Assembly (NCBI GenBank): GCA_015709575.1
Contig: CP054190.1
Coordinates: 3,346,616 to 3,410,615, forward strand
Reading direction: 5' to 3'
DNA length: 64,000 bases
From: Planctomycetia bacterium
GTDB taxonomy: Bacteria; Planctomycetota; Phycisphaerae; UBA1845; Fen-1342
The notes under the pieces were generated by a model, which worked only from the letters and a program-made list of their open reading frames with translations, made no database searches and had not been told where the DNA came from. Made by a program: the position numbers and the translations under genes. Below, piece after piece: positions 1-10,201 of this stretch (positions are counted from its first letter, which is position 1; each line of letters opens with the position of its first letter).

Positions 1-325
1 GCAGCAGCCCCTCCGTCAGCTCGCGGCTCGCCGCCAGGTGCAGAAACGTGAACAGGATCTGTCCGGGCCGCAGCAGCCGGATCTCCGCCGCCTGCGGCTC
101 CTTCACCTTGCAAACCAGCTCCGCCTCGCCGAACAGCTCCTCCGCCGTCGGAACGATCATCGCGCCGTAGGCCTGGTAATCCTCGTCCGCAAAACCCGAA
201 CCCAGCCCGGCCCCCTGCTCCACCAGCACGGTGTGCCCGGAACGGCGAAGCTGCTCGACGCCGGCGGGCGTCACCGCAACCCGATATTCATCCGCACGCA
301 TCTCGCGCGGCACGCCAATGATCAC
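1..325 (-). CDS. ald: Alanine dehydrogenase, N-terminal part (cut by the window edge)
   Basis: The enzyme interconverts L-alanine and pyruvate plus ammonia with NAD in the cytoplasm. The 108 visible codons match the family start closely: MIIGVPREMR, then VAVTPAGVEQL, the QGAGLGSGF stretch, KVKEP (contains a substrate-binding lysine of the family) and FTFLHLA. The start is GTG at 325, because the family begins MIIGVP at exactly this point; only a weak purine stretch (GGGGAA) precedes it. The NAD-binding domain lies outside the window. It is divergent from the lipoprotein gene at 398. Identification is firm; only completeness is unknown. Confidence 0.93.
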   Translation of the reverse strand, partial: MIIGVPREMRADEYRVAVTPAGVEQLRRSGHTVLVEQGAGLGSGFADEDYQAYGAMIVPTAEELFGEAELVCKVKEPQAAEIRLLRPGQILFTFLHLAASRELTEGLL

Positions 326-397
326 GCGACTGTTCCCCAGGGGGCGACGGGCCGATACGACCCTACGCGAACCGGCCGGAATGGCGGGAGGTTACGG

Positions 398-997
398 GTG
401 CCGATATCACCTCGCAAGTCGCGCCTGCTGCGACGGGCTTCGCCGCTGTTCGCTGCGGCGGTCGCCGCGTTGACCTTCTCCGGCTGCCACACCGGCAGCA
501 TGCGCAGCATCATTCCCTACCTGGACTTGTCCGAAGCGCCGCGCGCCTCGTTCCTGCGGGAAGCGGTTCTGGTCACGGATTGGGAGCGCCTGCTGCCGCG
601 CTCCACCGTGCTGGGCGGGCGTGTCATCCTCGCAACCGCCACCACGCCTGCCGAGTGGGAGGAGATGCGGGCCACGCTCTCCCCGATTCGATTGCAGCCC
701 GACCTCTCGACCGGCAGCGTCCTACTGATTGCATCGTGTGCGGGCACGCCGGTGTCCGGCGAATGGCCTATCACCACCCGGTCCGTTCGACTCGTTCGCG
801 GTTACGCCCTGGTCACAACTGAGTTCGTTGGCGGAACATATCTCTCAGACAATACTGTTCTTGCAGAAATCCTCGTCGTTCCGGGGATGATCGCACCGCT
901 GATCGTGGAGATAGGCGGCGAGCGGTATTTTCCCCCACTGGAGCCGGGTAGTCGCGTCGCCTCCGAAGAACCTCCGCCACCACTCCTGGAACGTTGA
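398..997 (+). CDS. Putative lipoprotein of unknown function
   Basis: A 199-residue protein with a lipoprotein signal peptide: basic start (PRKSRLLRR), hydrophobic stretch, then the lipobox LTFSGC, so it is probably lipid-anchored. The start is GTG at 398 with the strong ribosome site GGGAGG seven bases upstream; the reading frame is open further upstream, but that part lies antisense to alanine dehydrogenase. The mature part is hydrophilic and ends in a proline-rich tail (EEPPPPLLER). I recognise no domain. It sits between divergent ald and the histidine kinase gene, with no clear operon link. Confidence 0.75.
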   Translation: MPISPRKSRLLRRASPLFAAAVAALTFSGCHTGSMRSIIPYLDLSEAPRASFLREAVLVTDWERLLPRSTVLGGRVILATATTPAEWEEMRATLSPIRLQPDLSTGSVLLIASCAGTPVSGEWPITTRSVRLVRGYALVTTEFVGGTYLSDNTVLAEILVVPGMIAPLIVEIGGERYFPPLEPGSRVASEEPPPPLLER

Positions 998-1091
998 CGA
1001 CCGGAGCTATCGGGCCTATTGTCCGCGCGATACATCGGTGAATGTTGCCGATTTGCGACATGCGGCGCTGTTCCAATGCAACACTTCAGGC

Positions 1092-1855
1092 ATGAACCTC
1101 CCTCCAATCGGGCATGGCGGCGGAGCGCTGGCGGAGAAGCTGGCTGCGCTGGGGGCGATTGCCGCCAAAGTCGCACATGAGCTGAACAGCCCGCTCGACG
1201 GCAGCCGCAGATTCGTGTCGCTGGCGTTGCGAGCCGTCGAATCCACCGGGGATGAACGCACCGCCGGTTATCTGCGCGAGTCACTCGGAGCGCATGACCG
1301 CATGCAGCGCGTAGTGCGTGAATTGCTTGATTTCGTGCGATCCGCCCGCCCCGAGATCGAAGAGCACAGCCTCGACGCCCTGCTGGAAGAAGCGATTCGC
1401 GCCAACGCGGAACGCGCCGCGGGACAAGGCGTGGTGATCGTCAGCGACGTGTGCGACCCCGCGCCGCGCGTGAGCGGCGATGGGCTGTACCAGGTCTTTA
1501 CGAACATCATCCGCAACGCCCTCGACGCGATGCCCGACGGCGGCACGCTGCGCATCCGGCTGCATTCCGACGCTGATGCCGTGCGGGTGAGTTTCCAGGA
1601 CTCGGGCGCGGGCTTGCCGCCGGACTCCCAACGCGTGTTCGAGCCGCTCTTTACGACCAAGCCACCCGGTCGCGGCACCGGACTGGGACTGGCGCTCTGC
1701 CGTGAAATCGTCACCCGCCAATACGAGGGTGAAGTCCGGGCGGACGCCGCTCCCGACGGCGGCGCGCTCTTCACGGTCCAGATTCCCGCATCGGCCTGCC
1801 GCGGTGCGGTGCAGCGCAGCGCATTTCGCGTCGACAGCGCACACGGAGCCGGCGC

Positions 1856-1859
<4 letters not shown>
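1092..1859 (+). CDS. Soluble sensor histidine kinase (NtrB-like core)
   Basis: A two-component kinase reduced to its catalytic core. From the ATG at 1092 (255 residues) it has the phospho-acceptor box VAHELNSP with His29, an N-box NIIRNALDA, a G1 box DSGAGLP and a G2 box GRGTGLGLAL. There is no membrane segment and no recognisable PAS or other sensory domain, so the signal is probably cytoplasmic or delivered by a partner. An ATG at 1038 in the same frame is possible; neither has a good ribosome site. The stop overlaps the start of the sigma-54 activator (ATGA), so the two are translationally coupled and form a kinase/regulator pair. Confidence 0.88.
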
Positions 1860-3283
<1,424 letters not shown>

Positions 3284-3299
3284 GGCGGCCCGGGCGGGT

Positions 3300-3328
3300 T
3301 TGGAATCCAGCGCGGGGGCTGATACGAT
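3300..3328 (+). promoter_or_regulatory. Sigma-70-like promoter for lysine aminotransferase
   Basis: TTGGAA at 3300-3305 and TACGAT at 3323-3328 are separated by 17 bases, with an extended -10 TG at 3320-3321. A perfect 8-bp GC hairpin (3339-3346 with 3350-3357) follows in the predicted leader. No GG-N10-GC sigma-54 box was seen here. Confidence 0.5.
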
Positions 3329-3429
3329 GGACTGTTCGCGCGCCGCGGGGCGGCGCGGGTTGGGAGTTCGATCGCCGCGATGACCGCGGTGGGTCGCACG
3401 GGCGCCGAGCCGCGCCGGGAGGAGTCGCC

Positions 3430-4764
3430 ATGACCGTCATGCCGAAAATGGAAATGTCCCCGACCGAGGCGATGGATGCCCTGCGCAGCCGCCTGCTGGT
3501 CGACGGCTTCAAGATCCTGCTCGACCTCGAGGCCAGCCACGGCGTCTACCTCGCCGACCTGCTGACCGGCCGCGAATACCTCGACATGTACGCCTTCTTC
3601 GCGGCGCAGCCGATCGGATACAACCACCCGCGCATGCGCGAGCCGCAGGTGCAGCAGGAACTGCTGACCGCCGCGACCACCAAGCCGGCCAACCCCGACG
3701 TCTACACGCCGCAGTTCGCACGATTCGTCAAGACGCTGAGCGAGATCGCCGGCCTGCCCGGCTTCGAGCACTACTTCTTCATCGACGGCGGGGCGCTGGC
3801 CGTCGAAAACGCGCTCAAGACCGCCTTCGATTGGAAAGTGCGCAAGAACATGGCCGCCGGCCGACACGAGACCGGCTTCCGCGTGATCCACTTCTCGCAG
3901 GCGTTCCACGGACGCACCGGCTACACGCTGAGCCTGACGAACACCAGCGATCCCAAGAAGACCATGTACTTCCCGCTCTTCGACTGGCCGCGCATCGACA
4001 ACCCGCGGATCGACTTCTCCCTGCCCGAACCGCAGCGCACGCAGGACGTGATCGCCCGCGAGCAGGCTGCGCTGCGCCAGATTCACGACGCCATCCGCCG
4101 CTACGGGCACGACATCGCCTGCCTGATCATCGAGCCGATCCAGGGCGAGGGCGGCGACAACCACTTCCGCCCCGAGTTCCTGCGGGCGCTGCGCGACATC
4201 TGCGACCGCCACGAGATGCTGCTGATTTTCGACGAGGTGCAGACCGGCGTCGGGCTGACCGGCTCCATGTGGTACTGCGAGCAGACCGGCGTCCTGCCCG
4301 ACATCCTGTGCTTCGGCAAGAAAATGCAGATCTGCGGGATCATGTGCACCCGCCGCATCGACGACGTGGACAACGTCTTCAAGGTCTCCAGCCGGATCAA
4401 CTCCACCTTTGGCGGAAATCTCGCCGACATGGTGCGCGCCACCGAGTACCTGCGCATCATTCGCGACGAGAATCTCGTCGAGCGCGCCCGCACCACCGGC
4501 GAGCACCTGCAGAAGGGCCTGCACGACCTGGCCCGACGCCATCCGCGCGTCACCGCGGTGCGCGGCAAGGGGCTGATGTGCGCCTTCGACCTGCCGGACG
4601 GGAAATCCCGCGACGCGCTGCGAAAGACCTGCCAGGAGCGCTACCTGCTGCTGCTGTCGTGCGGGGATCGATCCATCCGCTTCCGCCCCGTGCTCGACAT
4701 CGACCCGGCCGACGTCGATCGCGGCCTGAAGATCCTCAACGACGCCATCCAGGCATTGCCGTAG
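3430..4764 (+). CDS. lat: L-lysine 6-aminotransferase
   Basis: This PLP enzyme transfers the epsilon-amino group of lysine to 2-oxoglutarate, giving the semialdehyde that leads to 2-aminoadipate. It has 444 residues, the usual length. Diagnostic stretches are VYLADLLTGREYLDMY near the start, FFIDGGALAVENALK, IIEPIQGEGGDNH, LIFDEVQTGVGLTG and FGKKMQICG, in which one of Lys297/298 binds PLP. The FGKK-x-Q-x-CG pattern marks the lysine-6 branch of class III aminotransferases. The start ATG is preceded by GGGAGGAG. It follows the sigma-54 activator by 146 bases but has its own promoter. Nearby alanine dehydrogenase also handles amino-group nitrogen, which fits but does not prove a nitrogen role for the cluster. 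Confidence 0.92.
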   Translation: MTVMPKMEMSPTEAMDALRSRLLVDGFKILLDLEASHGVYLADLLTGREYLDMYAFFAAQPIGYNHPRMREPQVQQELLTAATTKPANPDVYTPQFARFVKTLSEIAGLPGFEHYFFIDGGALAVENALKTAFDWKVRKNMAAGRHETGFRVIHFSQAFHGRTGYTLSLTNTSDPKKTMYFPLFDWPRIDNPRIDFSLPEPQRTQDVIAREQAALRQIHDAIRRYGHDIACLIIEPIQGEGGDNHFRPEFLRALRDICDRHEMLLIFDEVQTGVGLTGSMWYCEQTGVLPDILCFGKKMQICGIMCTRRIDDVDNVFKVSSRINSTFGGNLADMVRATEYLRIIRDENLVERARTTGEHLQKGLHDLARRHPRVTAVRGKGLMCAFDLPDGKSRDALRKTCQERYLLLLSCGDRSIRFRPVLDIDPADVDRGLKILNDAIQALP

Positions 4765-4768
4765 GCCA

Positions 4769-4807
4769 CGGACTGCGCCTGGCGGTCATCGCGCCGGCGC
4801 AAGTCCG
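4769..4807 (+). terminator. Hairpin just after lat (possible terminator)
   Basis: Starting five bases after the lat stop, 4769-4779 pairs with 4796-4807 (GGACTGCGCC against GGCGCAAGTCC plus a closing C-G, one bulged A), with four inner pairs at 4781-4784/4792-4795. About 15 pairs in all. No T-run follows, so it may be a pause or processing stem rather than a classical intrinsic terminator. Confidence 0.4.
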
Positions 4808-4889
4808 CGCGGAATCGCGCAATCACGCGCCAATCCGCGCTCGTACCGCGCCATCCGGCGACAATCTCGATCATCCCCCCGCTCGAACA

Positions 4890-4918
4890 TCGACTTCTCG
4901 TCGTTCAGGCGCCACAAT
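4890..4918 (+). promoter_or_regulatory. Candidate promoter of the NamZ-SGNH gene
   Basis: TCGACT at 4890-4895 and CACAAT at 4913-4918 are 17 bases apart. The predicted transcript would start near 4925, which argues against the in-frame ATG at 4925 as the start codon and for the GTG at 4979. Confidence 0.35.
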
Positions 4919-4978
4919 TCAGGCATGGCTCCATCGCGCGAACCGCGCGGCATCGCCCATACTCGGAGGAATCCGACC

Positions 4979-6907
4979 GTGCATCGCACTCCCGTCGAAA
5001 ATGGCCGCACCGTCGCGCGGCGGGCCACGCTGCTCGCGATCGTCGCCGCGCTCGCTCTCCCCACCCTCGCAGAACCGCCGGCCGTCCTCAACGGCATCGA
5101 CGTCCTCGCCCGCGACGGCTTCACCGCCCTGCGCGGCCGGCGCGTCGGCCTGATCACCAACCACACCGGCGTCGCGATCGACGGGCGCTCCACCATCGAG
5201 CTGCTCCGCACCGCTCCCGAAGTCACGCTGGTCGCGCTCTTCAGCCCCGAGCACGGCATCACTGGGCAGCGCGACGAAAAGATCGGCCACAGCGTCGATC
5301 CCGCCACCGGCCTCAAGGTCTATTCGCTCTACGGCGAGACGCGCCGCCCGAAACCCGAGATGCTCGACGGCATCGACACGCTGGTCTACGACATCCAGGA
5401 CATCGGCACGCGCTTTTACACCTACATCGCAACCATGGGCCTCGCGATGGAGGAGGCCGCCCGTGCCCGCATCCGCGTCGTCGTGCTCGATCGCCCAAAC
5501 CCGATCACCGGCGTTCGCGTGTTCGGCCCGTTCAACGAGCGCGACGGTGAGTTCACCGCCTATCACAAGTCGCCGCTGGTCCACGGCATGACCGTCGGCG
5601 AACTCGCGCTGCTCTTCAACGCCGAGCGCAATCTCGGCTGCGACCTGCACGTCATCGCGATGGAAGGCTGGCGCCGCGACATGTGGTTTGACGCCACGGG
5701 ACAGCGCTGGATCAATCCCTCCCCCAACATGCGCTCACTGACGCAGGCCGCTCTCTACCCCGCCGTCGGAATGATCGAGGCCTGCAAGGTCTCCGTCGGG
5801 CGCGGCACCGACACGCCGTTCGAGCGCTTCGGCGCTCCTTGGATTCGTGAACTGGAGCTTGCGCAGCGCTTGAACGCCGCGAACCTCGCCGGCGTGCGAT
5901 TCGTGCCGTTCCGATTCACTCCCAACGCCAGCAAGTTTCGCGACCAGGAGTGCGGCGGCGCGCAGGTGATCCTCACTCACCGCGACGCCTTCGACCCTGC
6001 CGCCACCGGGCTGGCCATCGCACACGCGCTCGAAGCACTGCACCCGCAGGAATTCGACCACGAGAACGTGAACCGACTTCTGTTCAACGAGCCGCTCATC
6101 CGTGCCAACGGCACGAACGGCACGCCCGTGAACCCCCTGCCGTGGCAGCGCGAACTGGCGGAATTCAACACGGTACGGGCGCGACACCTGCTGTATTCAG
6201 CCGGCGCCACCGGTTCGTCCGATCGCGCTGCTCCCGCACCGGCCACCGCGGCACCGCCGGCAGCGGGAGCTTCCGCGCCGACGGAGGCGTCCGCGAAAAC
6301 CGGCCCCGAGAAATGGGAGTCCGCCATCGCCGCCTTCGAAACCCAGGATCGCAAGTCATCCCCCGCGACTGGTGGAGTGCTCTTCGTCGGCAGCTCCAGC
6401 ATCGTCGGCTGGCCGACCGCCCGCGGCTTTTCAAAGCACCCGGTCGTCAACCGCGGCTTCGGCGGATCGACGATCCGCGACTCGACGCACTACGTCGATC
6501 GCATCGTCACGCCCTACCGCCCGCGAGTGATCGTGCTCTACGCCGGCGATAACGACGTCGCCGCCGGCGCATCCGCCGACCAGGTCCGCCGCGACTTCGA
6601 GTCGTTCGTCGCCGCCGCGCGGCGCGACAACCCTCGCGCGTGGATCGTGTTCCTCTCCATCAAGCCGAGTGAATCGCGCTGGGACCATTGGCCGGAGATG
6701 CAGAAGGCAAACGCGGCGGTGCGCAGCGTGTGCCAGGCGGGCGAGCGGTTGCGCTTCATCGACGTGGCGTCGCCGCTGCTCGGCGAGAACGGCCGCCCGC
6801 GTGCCGAGCTGTTCCGCAACGACCGCCTACACCTCTCTGAAGCGGGCTACGCGGCCTGGACGCCGATCGTCGCTCCCGTGCTCGATGAGTTGCTCCGCGC
6901 GGACTAG
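4979..6907 (+). CDS. Exported NamZ-like (DUF1343) muramidase fused to SGNH hydrolase
   Basis: A 642-residue exported fusion. After a signal peptide (ARRATLLAIVAALALPTLA) comes a complete DUF1343 domain (about residues 35-400) with typical stretches GLITNHTGV, LFSPEHGI, YDIQDIGTRFYTYI, VLDRPNPI and INPSPNMRS. This family includes the exo-N-acetylmuramidase NamZ. After an Ala/Pro-rich linker the C-terminal ~200 residues are an SGNH hydrolase: GSSSIVGW (nucleophile Ser block), NRGFGGS, GDNDV (Asn block) and the DRLHLSEAGY box with Asp/His. The GTG at 4979 was chosen for GGAGGA eight bases upstream. A plausible joint role is trimming of MurNAc-containing wall fragments plus removal of O-acetyl groups; the esterase substrate is inferred. 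Confidence 0.85.
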   Translation: MHRTPVENGRTVARRATLLAIVAALALPTLAEPPAVLNGIDVLARDGFTALRGRRVGLITNHTGVAIDGRSTIELLRTAPEVTLVALFSPEHGITGQRDEKIGHSVDPATGLKVYSLYGETRRPKPEMLDGIDTLVYDIQDIGTRFYTYIATMGLAMEEAARARIRVVVLDRPNPITGVRVFGPFNERDGEFTAYHKSPLVHGMTVGELALLFNAERNLGCDLHVIAMEGWRRDMWFDATGQRWINPSPNMRSLTQAALYPAVGMIEACKVSVGRGTDTPFERFGAPWIRELELAQRLNAANLAGVRFVPFRFTPNASKFRDQECGGAQVILTHRDAFDPAATGLAIAHALEALHPQEFDHENVNRLLFNEPLIRANGTNGTPVNPLPWQRELAEFNTVRARHLLYSAGATGSSDRAAPAPATAAPPAAGASAPTEASAKTGPEKWESAIAAFETQDRKSSPATGGVLFVGSSSIVGWPTARGFSKHPVVNRGFGGSTIRDSTHYVDRIVTPYRPRVIVLYAGDNDVAAGASADQVRRDFESFVAAARRDNPRAWIVFLSIKPSESRWDHWPEMQKANAAVRSVCQAGERLRFIDVASPLLGENGRPRAELFRNDRLHLSEAGYAAWTPIVAPVLDELLRAD

Positions 6908-6931
6908 CGCCGGGGATGGACGCCGTCCCGA

Positions 6932-8575
6932 TCAAGCATCCCGGTGTCGCCGGCGAGAACCGGCCGGCAATCCCCGCCATAGCCGCAGCCCGAGCAATGA
7001 TGCGAACGTAAGCCCGATTGGGAAGAATCCGATCGGGCCGCACGTGCGGATGTCATCCAGAGACACGCGCAGATCCCACGGCTCCAGGACACCGTTCTCG
7101 TCCGAGTAGATCGTAAGCCCCGGCGCGTCCTCCGGCAGCACCTGCATCGACTTCAGAAACGCGATGACCTTGTCGCGATCCGCCTCTGAAAGCGCGAAGA
7201 ACGCGTCGCGCGAAGCGCGACCCGCACCGCCGTGAAACTCTATGACCTCCGTCAGCGTCGTGCAGTCGCCGCGATGCCCGAACGGATCCGAGTTGCCGAC
7301 GTCCCACAGTTTGCGCGTCAGGAACTGATCCAGCGGCCGAGTCGGCGGCGGAATGGTGAAATCGGATGCCGGCGCAAAGCCGTTGAGGCGTCCTTGCGGA
7401 ACCTTCTCGTTCGCGAAGAAGTTGATCTCGTCGTCACTGAGGCTGTGGCGCTTCAGGTCTGTGAACGCCCGAACCACGGCGCCACCTGATGCGGAGCGTT
7501 CCAGCCGAGGCGCCTCCCCGTCTCGCGTCATGTCAAACGAATACACCTTCGAAACCTGCCCGACCTGCAGATTGCCGCCCGGCGCGTCGATGTTCGCCCC
7601 CGGGTTGAACGGATTCGGCTCCGAAAAGAAGCGGCTCTTGAGCTCCATCGCCGGCACGTGACACTGCGTGCAGCCGATGCTGCCGAAGATCCGCTCGCCA
7701 TCGAAGATGGCGGCCTCGTGGCCGCGCGGAATGACACGCCCGGGCGTGCCGAGCGCAGCCTGGAAAATTGATACCGCGGTGACGTCTCCCACGGTCAGTT
7801 CATTGACGACTCCGTCGCTGTCCGGATCGGCATCGAGTCCGAACCGCTCAACCGACTGGATCCCGTGATGATGGTTCATCGCATTATTGCTGAACTGTCG
7901 CAGCGAAACCACCGCCCCCTTCTGATGGAACGGCTTGATGATCAAATCCCAGTCCACACCTTCGATGGCGCTCGGATCAATCTTGCCGTCCGGGAGCACC
8001 GTGATCGTCCCGAAGCTTACGCCCTTCGCGACCAGTGCGCGCGACACCGATTGGCCGCTGGACGAAGCCTCCTGTCTGGCGGCCTCGCGAATCGCTATCA
8101 GCTCCTCTGACATCTCCCGCGCCAGCATCTCGATCGGACCGGCCCCCATCATGCCGAGCGTATTGCGCTCATTGCTGAACAGCGGATCGATCGAGGTGGT
8201 CACCGGGTCGAGCGCCTGCGCCAGCACAAACACGTTTGCCACAAAGTCGCCGGCGCCGCCGACCCGTGGCTGCGCATGGCAACCCGTGCACGACGTCGCG
8301 TCCGGACCGGAGGTCCGTATGAAAGCCGGCTCATCCGGTGTCCGCGGCGCACCCGTGCCGGTCGTGGCCGGCCGCCCCTGTCCGTCGAGGCGATTGAACC
8401 GCGCGTCAAACAGGATTCTGCCCTTCTCGAAAAGCTTCGTGAAGGAGACCTCCCCGCGCTCAATAGCCGCCTGGTCGAGGTGCTCCCGGATCACCGGTGC
8501 CTCGCCCACCTGCGCGTTCACGGACGCCACAACAACTGCGATCGCGAACAGTGGGAGTAATCGTAGTGCACTCAT
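6932..8575 (-). CDS. Secreted di-haem cytochrome c oxidoreductase with C-terminal anchor
   Basis: 547 residues with a cleavable signal peptide (LLPLFAIAVVVASVNA) and two c-type haem motifs, CTGCH (residues 96-100) and CTQCH (about 303-307). The layout matches the di-haem oxidoreductase/putative peroxidase family (DUF1111-like, related to MauG/CcpA), exported to the periplasm. The C-terminus GPIGFFPIGLTFASLLG followed by LRLWRGLPAGSRRR forms a short membrane segment with an Arg-rich tail, resembling protein-sorting anchors. It ends 24 bases from the convergent NamZ fusion, and no maturation partner (MauE, SCO) is adjacent. The physiological substrate is unknown. Confidence 0.8.
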   Translation of the reverse strand: MSALRLLPLFAIAVVVASVNAQVGEAPVIREHLDQAAIERGEVSFTKLFEKGRILFDARFNRLDGQGRPATTGTGAPRTPDEPAFIRTSGPDATSCTGCHAQPRVGGAGDFVANVFVLAQALDPVTTSIDPLFSNERNTLGMMGAGPIEMLAREMSEELIAIREAARQEASSSGQSVSRALVAKGVSFGTITVLPDGKIDPSAIEGVDWDLIIKPFHQKGAVVSLRQFSNNAMNHHHGIQSVERFGLDADPDSDGVVNELTVGDVTAVSIFQAALGTPGRVIPRGHEAAIFDGERIFGSIGCTQCHVPAMELKSRFFSEPNPFNPGANIDAPGGNLQVGQVSKVYSFDMTRDGEAPRLERSASGGAVVRAFTDLKRHSLSDDEINFFANEKVPQGRLNGFAPASDFTIPPPTRPLDQFLTRKLWDVGNSDPFGHRGDCTTLTEVIEFHGGAGRASRDAFFALSEADRDKVIAFLKSMQVLPEDAPGLTIYSDENGVLEPWDLRVSLDDIRTCGPIGFFPIGLTFASLLGLRLWRGLPAGSRRRHRDA

Positions 8576-8863
8576 CGCGTCAACCTGCCCTCACATACTC
8601 GGTAACCGCCGCGCCCTCACACCGGGCGCGCCGCGGCATTCCCAAACGACCGGCTCGAAACTCGATGGCATCTCATGCTATCGACAGGAAGCAGGCGCGC
8701 GAAACGTGAACCAGGACCAGGATCCAGGAAACACCGCAGGAGCAATTCGCTGCGATCGCAGTTATCGGAAATGCACGAGTTGCATGACCCCTGCCGGGTG
8801 ACCGAGCAGCTCGGACCTGCCGCGGAGCGCAATTCCCGCACCCGAGCGCTCGCGGCTTCGCCC
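8576..8863. other. Intergenic region with short repeats, no gene seen
   Basis: This 288-bp gap lies upstream of the di-haem gene. It holds a 12-bp perfect palindrome at 8750-8761 (CTGCGATCGCAG), three CCAGGA copies near 8711-8729 and a GC-rich hairpin near 8615-8635 (CGCGCCC against GGGCGCG). I could not pick a convincing promoter or small ORF. Confidence 0.4.
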
Positions 8864-10201
8864 CTATTCTCCGCGCGGAATCTCCGTTCCGTGCGGATCG
8901 CGCGCCGGCTCGCCGACGTCTCCCGCCAGCACCTCGCGAATGCCCGGCGCCGCAAGGTGTTCCAGCCGCTCGGCCGTGCCGTGCACGTGATCCGGCCGCA
9001 GGCCCAGTCGCTCGCTCAGGTACACCTCCCACAACCGGTGCGCCCGCACGACGCTCCGCGCCGCCACGCTGCCCGGCTCGGTGAGCCGGATCCGCCCCTC
9101 CGCTCCACGAACCATCCCGCGCCGCTTCAGCCCGGCCAGCGCCAGGCGCGTCGCCAGCGGTCCCGACCCGACCGCCGCGCGTACCAGGCTTCGCAGGACT
9201 GCGGCCGAAATCTCCCGCCCGGATTCCTCAACCCGGTATAGCACGCCCAGGATGTCCTCTCGCAGGATGCGCGCCCGCAGGTTCGCGCGGCGGAGCGACC
9301 GCACGATCAGCCCGTGCCGCGGCGCGATCAGCAGCGCAAGGCCGAATTGCAGGCCCACCGCGACGCAGATCATCCCGGCCGTGCTGGTGCTCACACCCGG
9401 ATAGCCAAACCACCCCGGCGCTACAATCGCCAGCAGGTGCCCGCCGGCGGCGCCGATCACCGCGATCAGCCCGCTCAGCAGCAGCATCGGCAGCAGGCGA
9501 TCCGTCAGCAGTCGTGCCGCCGCAGCCGGCACGATCAGCATCGCGATCACCAGGATGCTGCCCACGCTCTCAAACGCCGCGACCGTGGTCATGGCCACCA
9601 GCGTCATCAGCGCGTAGTGCAGCAGCAGCGGGCGAAAGCCCAGCGCCGCCGCCAGCGCCGGATCAAACGCCGCCAGCCGCAACTCCTTGAACAGCAGCGC
9701 GATCACCAGCACGTTCACCATCAACACGCCCATCAGCGTCAGCGCCGCCTCCGGCACCTGCCAGCCGCCGATCTCCGTCGTCCGCAGCACGGCGGTCTCG
9801 ATCTGGCCATACAGCACGCAATCCGGATCGAGATCGATCGAATCCGCCTGTCGAATCAGCACCAGCCCCAGCGCAAACAGCACCGAAAACACGACGCCCA
9901 GCGCTGCGCTCTCCTCCACCCTTGCCACGCTGTGCAGCCACTGCGTCAGCGCTGCCGTCAGCACGCCCACCACCGCGGCGCCGATCAGCATCTCCACGCC
10001 GCCGAGGCTGCCGGAGATCAGGAACGCCGCCGCCAGCCCCGGCAGGACCGCGTGACTGATCGCGTCGCCCATCAGGCTCAGACGCCGCAGCACCAGGAAG
10101 TTGCCCGGCAGCGCACACGCCGCCGCCGCAAGCGCTCCGACCACCACGGTCCAGGTGTCGCCGCTGCGCCACGCGAAGTCCGCCGGGATCAGGCCGATCA
10201 T
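8864..10201 (-). CDS. Mn/Fe/Zn ABC permease fused to a canonical DtxR/MntR-like regulator domain
   Basis: Residues 1-310 are a metal ABC-3 family permease with multiple membrane segments and the usual LMGDAISHAVLPG and VGSILVIAMLIVPAA blocks. Residues 311-445 are a complete DtxR-type repressor: winged helix (SGPLATRLALAGLKRRG), dimer helix with HRLWE, and VHGTAERLEH. The metal ligands align without gaps to DtxR: H79=H388, E83=E392, H98=H407, E105=E414, H106=H415, with Glu411 where DtxR has Cys102, as in MntR. The start ATG has GGGAGG six bases upstream and overlaps the previous stop (ATGA). In Chlamydia the homologous YtgC-YtgR fusion is cleaved to free the repressor; that it happens here is inference. 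Confidence 0.88.
   Translation of the reverse strand: MIGLIPADFAWRSGDTWTVVVGALAAAACALPGNFLVLRRLSLMGDAISHAVLPGLAAAFLISGSLGGVEMLIGAAVVGVLTAALTQWLHSVARVEESAALGVVFSVLFALGLVLIRQADSIDLDPDCVLYGQIETAVLRTTEIGGWQVPEAALTLMGVLMVNVLVIALLFKELRLAAFDPALAAALGFRPLLLHYALMTLVAMTTVAAFESVGSILVIAMLIVPAAAARLLTDRLLPMLLLSGLIAVIGAAGGHLLAIVAPGWFGYPGVSTSTAGMICVAVGLQFGLALLIAPRHGLIVRSLRRANLRARILREDILGVLYRVEESGREISAAVLRSLVRAAVGSGPLATRLALAGLKRRGMVRGAEGRIRLTEPGSVAARSVVRAHRLWEVYLSERLGLRPDHVHGTAERLEHLAAPGIREVLAGDVGEPARDPHGTEIPRGE

Noticed and set aside
4925-4978. Upstream ATG start for the NamZ-SGNH gene
   Set aside because: It coincides with the predicted transcript start and lacks a ribosome site, whereas GTG 4979 has GGAGGA and begins the signal peptide properly.
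8611-8640. GC hairpin upstream of the di-haem gene as a terminator
   Set aside because: It is short, has no T-run on either strand and lies over 200 bases from the ABC operon end.
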